From Ichthyophis bannanicus (Eukaryota > Chordata > Amphibia > Gymnophiona > Ichthyophiidae): a stretch of DNA of 64,000 nucleotides. The translations under genes and the position numbers were made by a program. Positions 21,190-31,570 of the stretch are shown piece after piece (position 1 is the stretch's first letter; each line of letters begins with the position of its first letter). Where the stretch lies: assembly GCA_033557465.1 (NCBI GenBank), contig CM066033.1, positions 19,469,080 to 19,533,079 on the forward strand, given 5' to 3'. The notes under the pieces were generated by a model. It was not told where the DNA came from and ran no database searches. It worked only from the letters and a program-made list of their open reading frames with translations.

Positions 21190-21695
21190 GAGTTGTAATA
21201 ATACAGTATTACAAGCTAGTTATAGTAGAAAGTTAAACTGCCAAGAGGATGGTTATTTTCTTGTGGTAATATCACTTATACCTATATTCCAGGTAATCTC
21301 ACATGGGGGCCTTGTACACTTAGTAGATTAGGACTTATTATGCCACCCTCTCCTAAAATTAAAATTAGAAATAGAAGAACAATAACAGCTATGATACCTG
21401 CAGATTATGATTCAAAAGTTACTTTACTTTCTAAAGCAGAATATACCAGTGCAGCCGTTTCCCTTCTGGGAGTGCCTGGTTTAGCCTTATATAACACTCG
21501 TACAATTAACGCCTTAGCTTGCACCATGGTAAAAAGTCTTAATCACCAGTTGCTTTACAAGAATTATTTATTGATATAAGAAGCGCTAGGAAGGCAGTCT
21601 TGTAAAATCGAGTAGCAATAGATCATTTACTTTTAAAACACAATTATGGATGTGAACATTTTGAAGGCATGTGTTGCTCTAATTTGACATGAGAC
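21190..21695 (+). pseudogene. Endogenous retrovirus env relic (SU end and TM part)
   Basis: This is a remnant of a gammaretrovirus-type envelope gene. In order it shows the end of the surface subunit, a basic 'RNRR' cleavage-like site near 21365, a hydrophobic alanine/leucine-rich stretch at 21440-21530 where a fusion region would lie, and a transmembrane-subunit C-X6-CC signature at about 21650-21680. It is broken in at least two ways: a frame change near 21555 and an in-frame TAA near 21604, then a stop soon after the CC. No gag, pol or LTR is visible next to it. It sits between two DIRS-like fragments and cannot encode a working protein. Confidence 0.78.
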
Positions 21696-21849
21696 ATGAG
21701 ATGAAGTTCAGAACTCTATCGGTGATGTATTATTTTCCTGTAATTGCTTGCTTTCTAGTTATCTTTTCTAACTAATCGTAGGTAAATAAGTGAATGACTT
21801 GCCTTTCTAAATAAGCATAAGTAAATAAGTTAAATAAGTGAATGTCAAG

Positions 21850-22640
21850 TTATCCGCCCCCAACATAGCAGCCATGCAAGCGTGTCGTCCACAGCCGTGA
21901 CCTTTGCCAGGGCTCTTCAAGGAGACTGCACAAACGCAGGAAGAACTGGTCTGGGAAACTCGAGGGCATATCCTTCTCAGACCACCTCCAGAACCCATTG
22001 ATTGGATGTGACCCGGGCCCAGGCGGAGAAAAATTGCCTTAGCTGGCTCCCCACAGGCAGAATTCCCTTTCGGGCCCCTGTTGCTTCATTGTGGCTTCCT
22101 AGGACCCGAGGCGGAGGAAGAGGCCCCAAAATCCCTCTGGAGTCTCGGACTGAGGGGGATCGGTGAATATCTTCACTCTCAGGTTTAGCTCGCTTAGGCG
22201 GAACGACCGCCTCCTCATGCTCCTTGTCTCCCTGCTGCCTTGCCGGCACATGTCCCTGTGCGGTTGACAGCCCACTCTCTCCCTGCTGGTGCAAACAAAC
22301 GCCTTATGCAGCATTAAGACAAATTCAGGGGAAAAACACCCTCCCCAGCCTCCTCCTCCTAGTATTCCCGAGGAAGTAGAGGATGTGGGTTGCAACTGTG
22401 GAGGGGCCGACAGCTCTAAAGCAAAAGGCAGAGGAGAGGACGGTGCATGCCCTTCTTTCAGAGGATCCCCTGATCCCTGGCAGTCGGAAGCCAGCAAATC
22501 CTGGGACATACCCATTTTGCATTTCCTACTCAATTGAGGCGGCCTCTGCTGCGCAGCCTCTACAGACACCGGCTTCAGGCACCGTTCCCCGCTGGGTACC
22601 GAAAACCAAACACTGCGGTCTTTCCGGCATGGTAATCGAT
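21850..22640 (-). pseudogene. DIRS-like gag/pol junction fragment
   Basis: On the minus strand 'PVGSQLRQFFSAWARVTSNQ' then 'WVLEVV' (about 22080-21985) is followed, one frame over, by 'EGYALEFPRPVLPAFVQSP'. This is the conserved lead-in to the RT of DIRS-type elements. The upstream part to about 22640 is a proline/glutamate-rich frame with 'SPEFVLMLHKAF', consistent with a gag end. RT itself is missing. It may alternatively be another YR element, since I rely on this short block. Confidence 0.55.
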
Positions 22641-22694
22641 AACTGTACTTGGCAGGTTAGGGGTTTTGTTATCTATCTATACAGCTCTACCTAG

Positions 22695-22742
22695 ATACCT
22701 AAAATATATATATAGATATAGATATATATAGATATAGATATT
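22695..22742. repeat. AT/GATA microsatellite
   Basis: 'atatatatatagatatagat' repeats, a simple sequence tract. Confidence 0.9.
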
Positions 22743-22765
22743 GTAGTGGTGAAAGCCCCCAGGAG

Positions 22766-23344
22766 GTGATGGAGGAGGAGGAAAATCCTGTTGAAATAAA
22801 TGACATTGCACTTGTGCACAGGATTTCCAAGCCAGATAAGAAAAAAACACAGCTCTCTGCTGAGCTCAGGCCACGCCCCAGCTCAGAGGGGGAGACAGGC
22901 TTCCTCACTGATTGGTCACACCTGAGGGAAGGACAGGGAGTGCCGGGAAGCAAATGCTTTTTAAATCCACAAACAGAGCAGAGAGAAGGTTGGAGCAAGG
23001 GAGAACCTTGGAGAGAAGGTGGGAGCGAGAGAGAAGGTGGGAGCGACGGAGAAGGTGGAAGCGACGGAGAACGTTGGAGCAAGAGAAAACCTTGGAGAGA
23101 ACATTACAGCAAGGCAGAACCTTGGAGCAAGAGGGCTAGCAAGGGAAGCAGTTGGAGAGACGGTAATTGGACATACAGCAACAAGGGCTATAGCAGCAGC
23201 AGAGCAAAGGAGGAAGAAAAGCCTCATCACAGCAGTTACCTAAGTGGCACTGGAAATAGACATAAGGAAGCTGAATTCCAGAACCTGGAGGATAGCAGGA
23301 GAAAAGGGATCAGCAGTTGTCTAAGAAACCCTGCCAAAGGTTAA
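22766..23344 (+). CDS. Unrecognised repetitive open frame
   Basis: An open frame of about 190 codons, with the first ATG at 22769. The N-terminal third is acidic ('MEEEENPVEINDIALVHRIS'). The middle (22980-23160) is built from 18-21 base units giving alternating 'WSKGEPWREGG' and 'SEREGGSDGE' blocks. I do not recognise it. The DNA repeat could by itself keep the frame open. Upstream of 22960 there is a 'gattggtcac' (reverse CCAAT) and 'gctttttaaatcc', which could be a promoter inside the open frame, so this may be an LTR rather than coding sequence. Confidence 0.25.
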   Translation: MMEEEENPVEINDIALVHRISKPDKKKTQLSAELRPRPSSEGETGFLTDWSHLREGQGVPGSKCFLNPQTEQREGWSKGEPWREGGSEREGGSDGEGGSDGERWSKRKPWREHYSKAEPWSKRASKGSSWRDGNWTYSNKGYSSSRAKEEEKPHHSSYLSGTGNRHKEAEFQNLEDSRRKGISSCLRNPAKG

Positions 23345-23780
23345 AGCTAGCATTTCTAATGCTGAATCATTATTGGAGAAGCCATTTGCCTTTGCTACTG
23401 TCCAGAAGGCAGACCCAACACCTTTAACTGATAATAGGTGGGGGGAGAGTCTTACATACGGGGAAAGCTATAACACTGACAAAAGCAAGACAGCTGAGCC
23501 TTCAGAGTTAGAAGCCATAAGCAAGCTGTTGTCAGAAGGAAAAGTTTTCTCTCCTAATGCTAATGTGCCTGTACACGCTGAATTGCTCCTGAACCAGTTC
23601 AAGGAATTTCTGGAGGAAAGAAAGTCAGGGAGAACTGTTAAACCTGATAGAGATGCCAGTAATTCTAATACTGTTGAAAGAATGCAAATAGATTCTTGTT
23701 TGCCAGCTTTAGAAATTGAATCTTCTCCCATGGATTGCTCTTTATGTTTAAAGGAAGAATGCATTGTTGAACAGCACTGA
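23325..23780 (+). CDS. Unrecognised open frame, no ATG at its start
   Basis: A second open frame, different from the first, encodes 'VKASISNAESLLEKPFAFA', 'LEAISKLLSEGKVFSPNA', 'ELLLNQFKEFLEERKSG' and a C-terminal 'MDCSLCLKEECIVEQH'. It has balanced, non-repetitive composition and no stop for 150 codons. No family comes to mind. It might be the coding remnant of a non-autonomous retroelement together with 22766-23344. A polyadenylation-like 'cacaataaatattc' lies at 24081-24094, near the possible end of such an element. Confidence 0.3.
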   Translation, partial: ETLPKVKASISNAESLLEKPFAFATVQKADPTPLTDNRWGESLTYGESYNTDKSKTAEPSELEAISKLLSEGKVFSPNANVPVHAELLLNQFKEFLEERKSGRTVKPDRDASNSNTVERMQIDSCLPALEIESSPMDCSLCLKEECIVEQH

Positions 23781-24254
23781 AACTGTATGAAATAATATAG
23801 AAAGTACTTGCCATACCTGCTGAAGAATTGGAAAGGCTTATTTTATGTTTAATAAGCTTTATTGTCTTCTGAGGATAAGAGCCGTGCTGTGAGAAAGAAA
23901 ATCAGCTGTTGAATAACCACACGGGGCAGTGTCCTGTGGAAAGTTTGTGGGACTGAGAAACAGCTGAGCAGTGCTGAGACATTTCTGTTACGTTTTTCTT
24001 CTGTTCCTGAAATACCTTTATGTTGGAGATGCATTCTTTATGCTTGTTTGTGTTTGAGCTTTGATGCGCTGGAAATTCCCCACAATAAATATTCTTGCAG
24101 CCTTGAACCACTCGTGTCATAACTACAATTTTGTCCTTAAGGAAATAAGCAAAACTACAAGTCCCAAAATCCCTGGCGACAATAAGAATAGCTTTATTCT
24201 AAAGAGGACACTCAAAGGCCACTTCCAGCTTGTAAGCTCTTGGGGGCCCAAGCG

Positions 24255-24450
24255 GAAGCATCGCAATATATATATGTATATGTATATATTGCGATGCTTT
24301 ACAGGTTTGCATATACTGCGATGCTTTACAGGTTTGCATATACTGTATATATCTCCTTTGCTTGGTTATTGGTAGGTGTATATATATATATATACACCTA
24401 CCAATAACCAAGCAAAGGAGATATATACAGTATATGCAAACCTGTAAAAA
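24255..24450. repeat. Two adjacent AT-rich palindromes
   Basis: At 24325-24448 a 124-base near-perfect palindrome is centred in 'gtgtatatatatatatatacac' (centre about 24386), with arms containing 'ctcctttgcttggttattgg' and its complement. Just left, 24258-24300 is a smaller one ('gcatcgcaatatatat...attgcgatgc'). The phrase 'acaggtttgcatatactg' is also directly repeated at 24301 and 24329. It is probably a foldback MITE or an instability product. Confidence 0.85.
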
Positions 24451-24469
24451 CTACCCCTTTATTTCTTTT

Positions 24470-24960
24470 TTTTTTTTCAAAAACCCAAGTCATTGGGGCC
24501 CAGGAACAGCTCCCCCGAGCCATCTGCTTCCACTGAACTGCCCCCGAGAAGGCGCGCAAAAAGAAAGGCGTACCTGCTCTCCAGCTGTTGTCTTTTCACT
24601 CGCAGGCAGTAGTAGGCCACATCTAGCCACGTGGTCGGCAGCCGTGTGGCAGCCAACACACCACGCGGCTCGCCGCCATGTACCTTGCCTGCCCGAACTC
24701 ACTCTTCGCTCTGGAGCTCCTTCTTTCTATCAGCTATTTCCCGCCCCCGCGCTCAGCCGCCTTCAGGGCTTCGGCGTGAGGTGGACAGAAAGGCAGGTTC
24801 CTTCTGCGTGTCGGCCGGTACTTCCTCCGGCAGAGCGCAGGGCAGAGAAGACGCCTCTGCTTTCTCCCTCATCCCGGCTCTCTAGCCCCCGATGTGGGTT
24901 GCCGAATGCCACCTCCTGTCCCCTGGCACCCGAGGGAGGGGGAGGGAATCTCGCTCTTTG
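24470..24960. other. GC- and CpG-rich stretch, no assigned function
   Basis: This 490-base segment is clearly richer in C, G and CpG than its surroundings and open in several frames on both strands, which is expected from composition. It lies just left of a DIRS-type terminus at 25060-25290 and may be its leader region. No protein is recognised. Confidence 0.4.
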
Positions 24961-25059
24961 AGGGAGAAAGAAAGAAACTAAAACAAAGCAAATTAAAGTA
25001 AAATACTTTACAGGAAGAAAGAAAGAAAAACCAACAACAGAACCAAGGATCCCAAACCT

Positions 25060-25290
25060 AAACCCCTCTAGTTCCTGAGTGTCTCTTTAGTTAGCCCTGT
25101 TCCCTGGCTTACTGACTCCCTCCAGCTGCTTGGAGACTGAACTTACTGGAGCTGGTGGGTGGTGCCAATGGTATTTATATCAGAGGGTCATCAAATTGAT
25201 GATGGGCTCAGTCTCCAAGCTGCTGGAAGGGGAGCACAACTCAGAGGAAAAAGGACTGGACTGGAGGGACGCTAAGGAACCATAGTTCAT
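25060..25290 (-). mobile_element. DIRS-type terminus
   Basis: It ends in 'ggactggactggagggacgc' then 'taaggaa' (25255-25284), the complement of the motif opening the segment at 1597. Internal inverted words 'agctgcttggagactga' and 'tcagtctccaagctgct' mirror those at 1660-1755. No coding region is attached. Confidence 0.65.
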
Positions 25291-25860
25291 CCTCTTAACT
25301 TTTTCATTAATTTCTGTGGTATATATCCTGCCATAATGGGTCCATGAACATGCTCACCATGGCCGTTATCTGTAGCAGGGATGTTATTTACATCTGCAAT
25401 GTCTGCACTATCGCTACCACCATCGTTAGCCCTATTGTGTAAGCTTTGGGAGTGTACCTTTTATCCTGGGTGATGTGTGGCCAGTATGTATTTTTCTTTT
25501 TTGTTCCTACCATACTCCAATTGTAGTGTCACCTTACTGAGATTTAGTATGGATGTTATACAACCACATCAATTCAATGTCATACTCAAGATTCTATTAG
25601 ACTGTAAATAGTTCCTAGTCTTACATGGTACTGTGTATTACCTATTTATGTAGATATGTTAATATCTTGTTCACATGTTCAATGGAAAATGTTCCTTGTA
25701 ATATGTTGTTTTTTATAAACCATGCTGATCATAAATAGTGCAATATAAAACCAAATAAATAAAAATAAATAAATACAATGGGGTCACCATGTGAAGGTGT
25801 GCAGCAAGATTTGAGGAAGGAACTTTATTCCTTCATGATGAGAGAAATCTATTGACTTAT
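25291..25860. other. AT-rich intronic sequence ending in a SINE/LINE-like tail
   Basis: No protein is recognisable. 'ccaaataaataaaaataaat' near 25750-25775 is a forward 3' tail of the L2/SINE kind, preceded by 'tttataaaccatgctgatca'. The rest is unassigned. Confidence 0.4.
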
Positions 25861-25864
25861 AGGA

Positions 25865-26345
25865 GATGTATTTATTTAGACAGATTTGTATACCACCTTA
25901 TCCTTCAATCAAAGTGGTCACATGACAATTGTGGTTACATTTAACATGAGGGTACTTAACAATCACAGTGGTCACAGCACAACTGGAGGGTTACACTTAA
26001 CATGAGGGTACTTGACGACATTATTCAATGAACTCGTGTGTCTAGTTGGGATAAGTGAGTATCGGGTTGGAAGAGGTAGTTGCATTACTGTTCGGGTGGA
26101 GACTGTTGTCTGTTTACTCATAAGTTTCTGTAAAGAACAGGGTTTTAAGGGCCTTGCGAAAGTCTATGAGGTCATTCAAGGCCCTCAGGCTCGTTGGGAG
26201 AGAGTTCCAAAGTGTGGATGCCAATAATGAAGGAGCTCTTCTTGAGGTTGTTTGTTTTGTCTTGTGATATCCTGCAGGTGTGCCATTCATTTTGTCATTA
26301 ATAGCTCGTCTTGGTCTATTGGTGATATCCCTTGTTATGATATTG
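25865..26345 (-). pseudogene. L2-like LINE, 3' end (antisense)
   Basis: Minus-strand pieces 'DITNRPRRAINDKM', 'HFGTLSQRA', 'ALNDLIDFRKALKTLFF' (last RT-distal residues, about 26330-26110) are followed by a 3'UTR. The tail is 'ccactttgattgaaggataa' 'ggtggtatacaaatctg' then 'tctaaataaata' (25910-25865). That tail is shared nearly exactly with the SINE at 35995-36060. It is the 3' end of the LINE that continues at 27716-29440. A 1.37-kb insertion lies between. Confidence 0.75.
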
Positions 26346-27715
26346 TCACAAGCACAACGCCAAAACCACTAGTCTCTAGTTGTTGAGGACGTGGTGGTTG
26401 AGGAAACCTTCTATCAGCTGCTAGCAGCCTATTTCCCTGTGATGGCTTCTGGGAAATGTAGTACTGCTTAGCTATATTTATGCTTTAAGTAGAAGGATTG
26501 TAGTTGAGGTAAACCGAGGGTAAGGCTTATGACAGAAAAGTTTATTTTAAACACAACAGAACAGATCAGGTTCCAGGTACCATTTACAGAATTATAAATT
26601 ATAGGATTTTGCTTAAGGTTCAGCAAGTTGGTGGCAAAACAAACAAAACTCAACAATGGCTTTTTTAAAAGTCCTCTTCATTGCAGAAGCTTAGCCTTTT
26701 CACAGAGAACAAGATGCCACTTTTCTTATAGTCCTTTGTCAATCAGAGCATAAAGAAAACAAGTTTAATTCTTCTATGGCAATTTATCTTCACTCAGCCT
26801 CAGTTCTCTCTAGGCTGCACTTCCAGGTGAAAAATCAAACTTAGGAATGAAATAAGCATTCAAAATGTCCTCAGAACTCTTATAGCAGGCTTTTCATATA
26901 AGACAGGAGCAAAGCACACACTTTTATAGCAGCCAATTAGCTTTCTTGCCGTTGCAGAGTTTAAACACAGCTGACAAACCAGCATGAATCACAGCTTACT
27001 TCACAAGTTTATGTTGCAGTAAATTCCCCTTTCAAAACACACAGGAATTTACCTCCTTACTGCTTATGCTTTAAGGTTACCTTAGCAGGAGGAACAATTC
27101 TTTCAAGGCTGGCTCTTCTTCAACACTTCAAGTCTAAAGCTTGGCATAAAGAACAATCCATCAACATATCTTCTTCCCCTAGCTCTGACACTGGTTCTCC
27201 CAATTGCATGGGTTCTGACTCACCCACTTGATCAGAGTGCTCAGCTGACAACCTCTCTGGTGGTCTGAAAGCTTCTCCAGTTCCTGGCTTCCACTTCTGT
27301 TGCCAACCTGATTCAGGGAAATCAGCTATCTCAGATCTGGGTAGCTCAGCCCTTCTCCAGGAGTTAGCACCTGCTCTGGCTTCTCCAGCATTTCATCGTC
27401 CTTGCTGCTCTGGACTCTGTCCTCTGCTGCTTCTTCTGCTGCTTCTAATCTCTGCATAATTTAACCAAGGTTTATACTCACTGGGATCCAACCCCACCTC
27501 TTTCTTTCCCAGGTGTTTGTAATCCCCCTGCCTTCTGAAATTAGAATAATCAGTGCACTTGTTAGAGTAAGGGTTTTTGTCCTCGTGCTTTCAATGTCTC
27601 CCTCTTACTCTATCAAGCATTTCCTGGAACTTGTTCCATCAGGGGTTTTTCTGCCTTTGAAACGTGGCTCTGGCCTTCTGACCCTGCACACTTAAAAGAG
27701 GCCCCTTGATTAGGG
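26346..27715. mobile_element. Unclassified insertion within the L2-like LINE
   Basis: The L2 protein reading stops at about 27716 and resumes at 26345 with no gap in the expected protein order, so these 1.37 kb were inserted. Similar words lie at the two edges ('gtgacaatatcataac' on the minus strand at the lower edge, 'ggtgaacagcataac' at the upper), which may be a diverged target duplication. The inside is AT-rich with no coding frame. 'gaaaagtttattttaaac' could be an antisense polyadenylation signal. It could be an LTR or non-autonomous retroelement. Confidence 0.5.
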
Positions 27716-29440
27716 TGAATTCGTTATGCTGTTCACCTCCCCCATGCTCAGGATGGCTGACCTTGGCACAATATCTTGGAGTGCATCTGCCGAGAGATGG
27801 TGAATGATTTTAAAGATGATCAGGACTGTTTTGAATTTTACTCTGGCCATCATTGGCAGCCAGTGCAGTTGCTGTAGGACGGGGGTGATGTGCTCAGTTC
27901 TTGGAGTGTCTGTAATGATGCGTGCTGTAGTGTGTTGCACCATTTGGTGTGGGTGTAAGGTCTGCTGGGGGAGGCCTTGATACAACGAGTTTCCATATTC
28001 AGGTATTGGTGTGATGAGTGCTTGACACACTGTGCGGAAGTGGTCCTGGCGGAGTATTGGCTTGAGCTTTCTGATGGTTCTTAAACATTGATAGGCCTTG
28101 TTTGCGGTTTTGGTGATGTGGGATTTCTTGTTCAGGTATCTGTCCATTGTGATGCCCAGGTATTTAACTTCATCTTTGACTGCTATTGGTTTGTCAAGAA
28201 TGCTGATAGTTTATATTGGAATGAAGGTGGGATTCCTGGTGACGAACAATGCCTCAGTTTTATCGTAGTTGACTGTGAGGTTATTGGTTGAGAGCCAGGC
28301 ATTCATGTCTTCAAGGCATCTGGTTATTGTTGTGGTGTCAAGCGCTAGTAGGCTGACTGGAGCATACACCATGATGTCGTCAGCATAGAAGTGATAATGA
28401 AGGTTGTGGCATTTGATGATGTTGCATATGGATTGGATGTAGATATTAAAGAGCATTGATGACAGGGCTGAACCTTGTGGTATTCCCTGTGTGACAGGGA
28501 ACTGCATTGATTTCTTTTGGGCGCATTTGATTTGTTGTGTTCGATCTTCCAAGTAGGAAGTAAACCACTTCATAGTCCTATCTGTTGCAGGCGTTGCAGT
28601 AATCCCGCGTGGGACACGGTGTCAAAGGCTGCTGATATGTCCATGAACACTAACAGGAATCCGTTTTTTATGTCATCTATGCCTCTTAGGAGATTGTCAA
28701 AGAGGGAAGTGAGTAGTGTTTCTACACCGTGCTGAGGTTTAAAGCCATGTTGTTGGATGTCCAGTTGGGCATTCATGTCAATGTGGTCCTGAAGTTGCCT
28801 TTGCACTGTCTTTTAAATGATTTTCGCCAGAAATGGTAGGCTGGAGATGGGATGGTATGATTTTGGTTCAGAGGGGCTTAGGGTGTTCTTTTAAGTATTG
28901 GTCGTATCATGGCTTGCTTCAGGGATTGTGGCATGTATCCTTGTTGGAGTGATTCCTTAACGATTTTGTGAATGTGATGGGAGAGCTGGCTTCTTGTGGC
29001 TTTAAGCCAAGATACTGGGCATGGGTCTGATGGTGAGGTTGTTGTGTTGAGTCCATTCATTATGTCCTCTATTTGATGTGTTGACGGTATGCTGAAGTCC
29101 TCCCAGGTTTGATGCGGCTCTTTCCTTTCATGGTCATCTGTCTGCGGTGTGTGGGAGCATGTCTGGGTGGTGTGTTTTGCTTGCATGAAATCCGCAAATT
29201 CCTGTGGGTGAAGATGTTGGGTACAGTGCTGTGTGGTGTCCTTAGTGAGCTTTTGGACAATGCTAAAGAATTCTCTCGGTCTGACAGATTTCATGATTAG
29301 GCTAGTATGGTGCTGCTGTTTATGCTCATTTATCAGATTGTTATATTCCAGTTGCTTCGCTCTGTATTGAGTCAGGGAGTTATGCGTCTTGTTCCGCCTC
29401 CATTTTCTCCCCAGTCTTCAGAGATTGCGCTTTGCATCCC
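27716..29440 (-). pseudogene. L2-like LINE, reverse transcriptase (antisense)
   Basis: Minus-strand order: linker 'RNKTHNSLTQYRAKQLEYNN' (about 29400-29340), 'KSVRPREFFSIVQKLTKDT' (29290), 'MNGLNTTTSPSDPCPVSWLK' (29060), RT palm 'DIQQHGFKPQHGVETLLTSL', 'FMDISAAFDTVSHAGLL' (28650), 'GIPQGSALSSMLFNIYIQ' (28480), catalytic 'YADDIMVYAP' (28390), and thumb 'PIPEYGNSLYQGLP' and 'LQQLHWLPMMARVKFKTVLI' (27870). There are at least two frameshifts and a stop near 28211. It is the same subfamily as 2690-4190. The endonuclease is missing. It joins 25865-26345 across an insertion. Confidence 0.88.
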
Positions 29441-29623
29441 TGATATCGCTTGAGTACCAGGGAGTGTTGGACCTTCTGCTTGTTTGTGTTTCTGTTCTGG
29501 GCATGTTATAAACCTGATTCCGAAACAGCGGGTATAGACACGACTGCAGTTCCAGAATCAGGGAGATGCATGAACAGCCCGCCTCGGGAAATGCAGGCCC
29601 TCGCTGTTATAATGGGACACAGG

Positions 29624-29968
29624 CAATGTTCCCTCTAATTTTCTGTAGGCTGTGTGCGTATAAAATATCAGCTGTGCAGCTTTTGAAGGAAGGTTAAATT
29701 TTTGTGCGCCACATAACGACACTCGGAGTTCTATACTTTAAAATTTGACTACACGTCAGAATACAGTATGTACACCACATTGATTGCACTAGATAATATT
29801 GTAGAACTTGTGAAAACCGTAAATACACAACTTTTAAATTTTAAGATGTCTGTGTTGTTTTCTATCAGAATCAGAACCGTAATTTTTGTGCGCTCTGTTA
29901 TAAAGTATGTGCGCTCGCTCGGTGAGGTGTGTGCGCGCGCACACGCGCACAGCTTAGAGGGAACAGTG
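29624..29968. mobile_element. hAT MITE with perfect 8-bp target duplication
   Basis: A 345-base element whose ends are inverted: 'caatgttccctctaa' at the left and 'ttagagggaacagtg' at the right. GACACAGG occurs directly outside both ends (29616-29623 and 29969-29976). The 8-bp duplication and 5'-CA-G...TG-3' ends place it in the hAT superfamily. It has no coding region. The right subterminal part contains the alternating 'gtgtgcgcgcgcacacgcgc' tract. Confidence 0.93.
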
Positions 29969-29976
29969 GACACAGG

Positions 29977-30728
29977 TATACACAGAAACGGCCTGGATGT
30001 CCCCGTGCTCACCCTATCTGGAAAAGATGCTTCCCGTCTCTGTGTGGCACGCCTCCGCTGGCAAAACGTACATCTCCGAAGCTGATGCTCACACTGACTG
30101 TTATGCTCATGCAAACATAACATGAATACTAATGAAACAGATGCGTTCTTGCAAACCAAACCATATATACTAGTCTGTTGCATGCCCAGAACACTACAAG
30201 GTTATCTAAGCGCACCAAAACTATTGTAAAAGCCAGTGGAAAATGAGATGTTAGTTATTCTTACAGTGGTCATCGCTGAAAACAGTATTTGCAATGCTAA
30301 GACTGGGCCAAAAAATAATGAAATGGGTCTGAACGGCTACATATTCAAACATATCCCTGTCATTGATAGGAAACCATCAGAATAAGAACATCCAACAGTG
30401 CAAACATCAGAAATACATGCCCAAAAGCACCATCCTCTGCCCTGACGAATGTGCACAGTGTCAGAGACCTCTGCTGGTGAGTTTGGATATGTATTAGTGC
30501 TGTTTGCGCTGCAGCTTGCCCCCATTCCGAGAGTCCCCCACCATTGACAGGGACATGTCCTGCTATGTTGATGCAGGGCAGCTTTTCTGAATTTACTGCC
30601 CATTCGCACTGGCAGCCTGTGATGGCCTGATGATGCTGCGGTCAGCCCTACAATCCAGGTACTGCCAGTCATCCATGTCCCTCCAGAGTTGCGGATCAGC
30701 ACACTAGGGCCTCTTCTGTAGCCCTCAT

Positions 30729-30759
<31 letters not shown>

Positions 30760-31570
30760 CTGTTTGCAGTCACTGATGACATACCTCTGCCAAACCATGC
30801 CCTGCACCTATAAACAGCTGCTGGTAATTCATGATGGCATTGGGTCTCAGGACAACACATGTGATCTGCATTTCTCAGCCAAACATGATTCTGCTCCATA
30901 CTAACTCACAGACCATCCCACACCTACATTACCATTTCTCTGAACATAGGAATTGTTAGGAGAAACCTGGAATAGCCCCATTGAGCACAAACAGCAAATG
31001 TCACCACAGACAGAATAAGGACTATGGCAGTGCTTTAAATTTCTGTAGGTTTTTTTTTTGTTACTTAACCTTACAAACATCCCTCACCTGTGCATTCTCT
31101 CACAAACAAGAAAATTCACTCTGAGAGTATTAATTACACAATACGCAAAAACTCCCAGGCTAAAGCAATAGAAATAGTACCGATTTAAGCTAACCTACTT
31201 CAGTAGCACAAAAGAGGTCACAACTACTAGAAGGAGAAGAATATGTCACACAGCAATGGCAGCAACAATTTAGGGGAGAAAAAGCTTCAGAATTTTATCA
31301 CTTACCACGATGCGGCAACAAAGAGCCGTAGGGCAGATCAAAAGCTCAGCATCATAGTCATTAAAATACTCCTCCTTCTTTTATTGTAATTTTAATAATT
31401 CAATAAATAGAAAGATGCCAGGAAGATACCCATCACTCACATCGAAACATTTCACTGTCAGTCTCACAATCAATACTTCAAAACCATAAACCATTACCAG
31501 ACAACCGTATCCAACAGTTAAACCCTTAATTTAATAACAGACTTCACACCTACAAAACACTTATATCCCA
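29977..31570. other. Intron 4 stretch without classified element
   Basis: A run of C's followed by 'acacacacacac' lies at 30729-30758. A minus-strand open frame of about 155 codons across it (30337-30807) has no recognised domain and depends on the simple repeat. Otherwise AT-balanced sequence with no terminal repeats that I can see. Confidence 0.5.

Noticed and set aside
24362..24961. 199-codon open frame starting in the AT palindrome
   Set aside because: The first part is palindrome (the same peptide appears on the other strand), and the second part is a GC-rich stretch open in several frames.
30337..30807. 156-codon minus-strand frame suspected to be a Harbinger-type transposase
   Set aside because: A 'DEGYRRGPS' stretch weakly recalled the GD-GY block, but no other DDE or Myb motif could be found, and the frame crosses a poly-C/CA tract.
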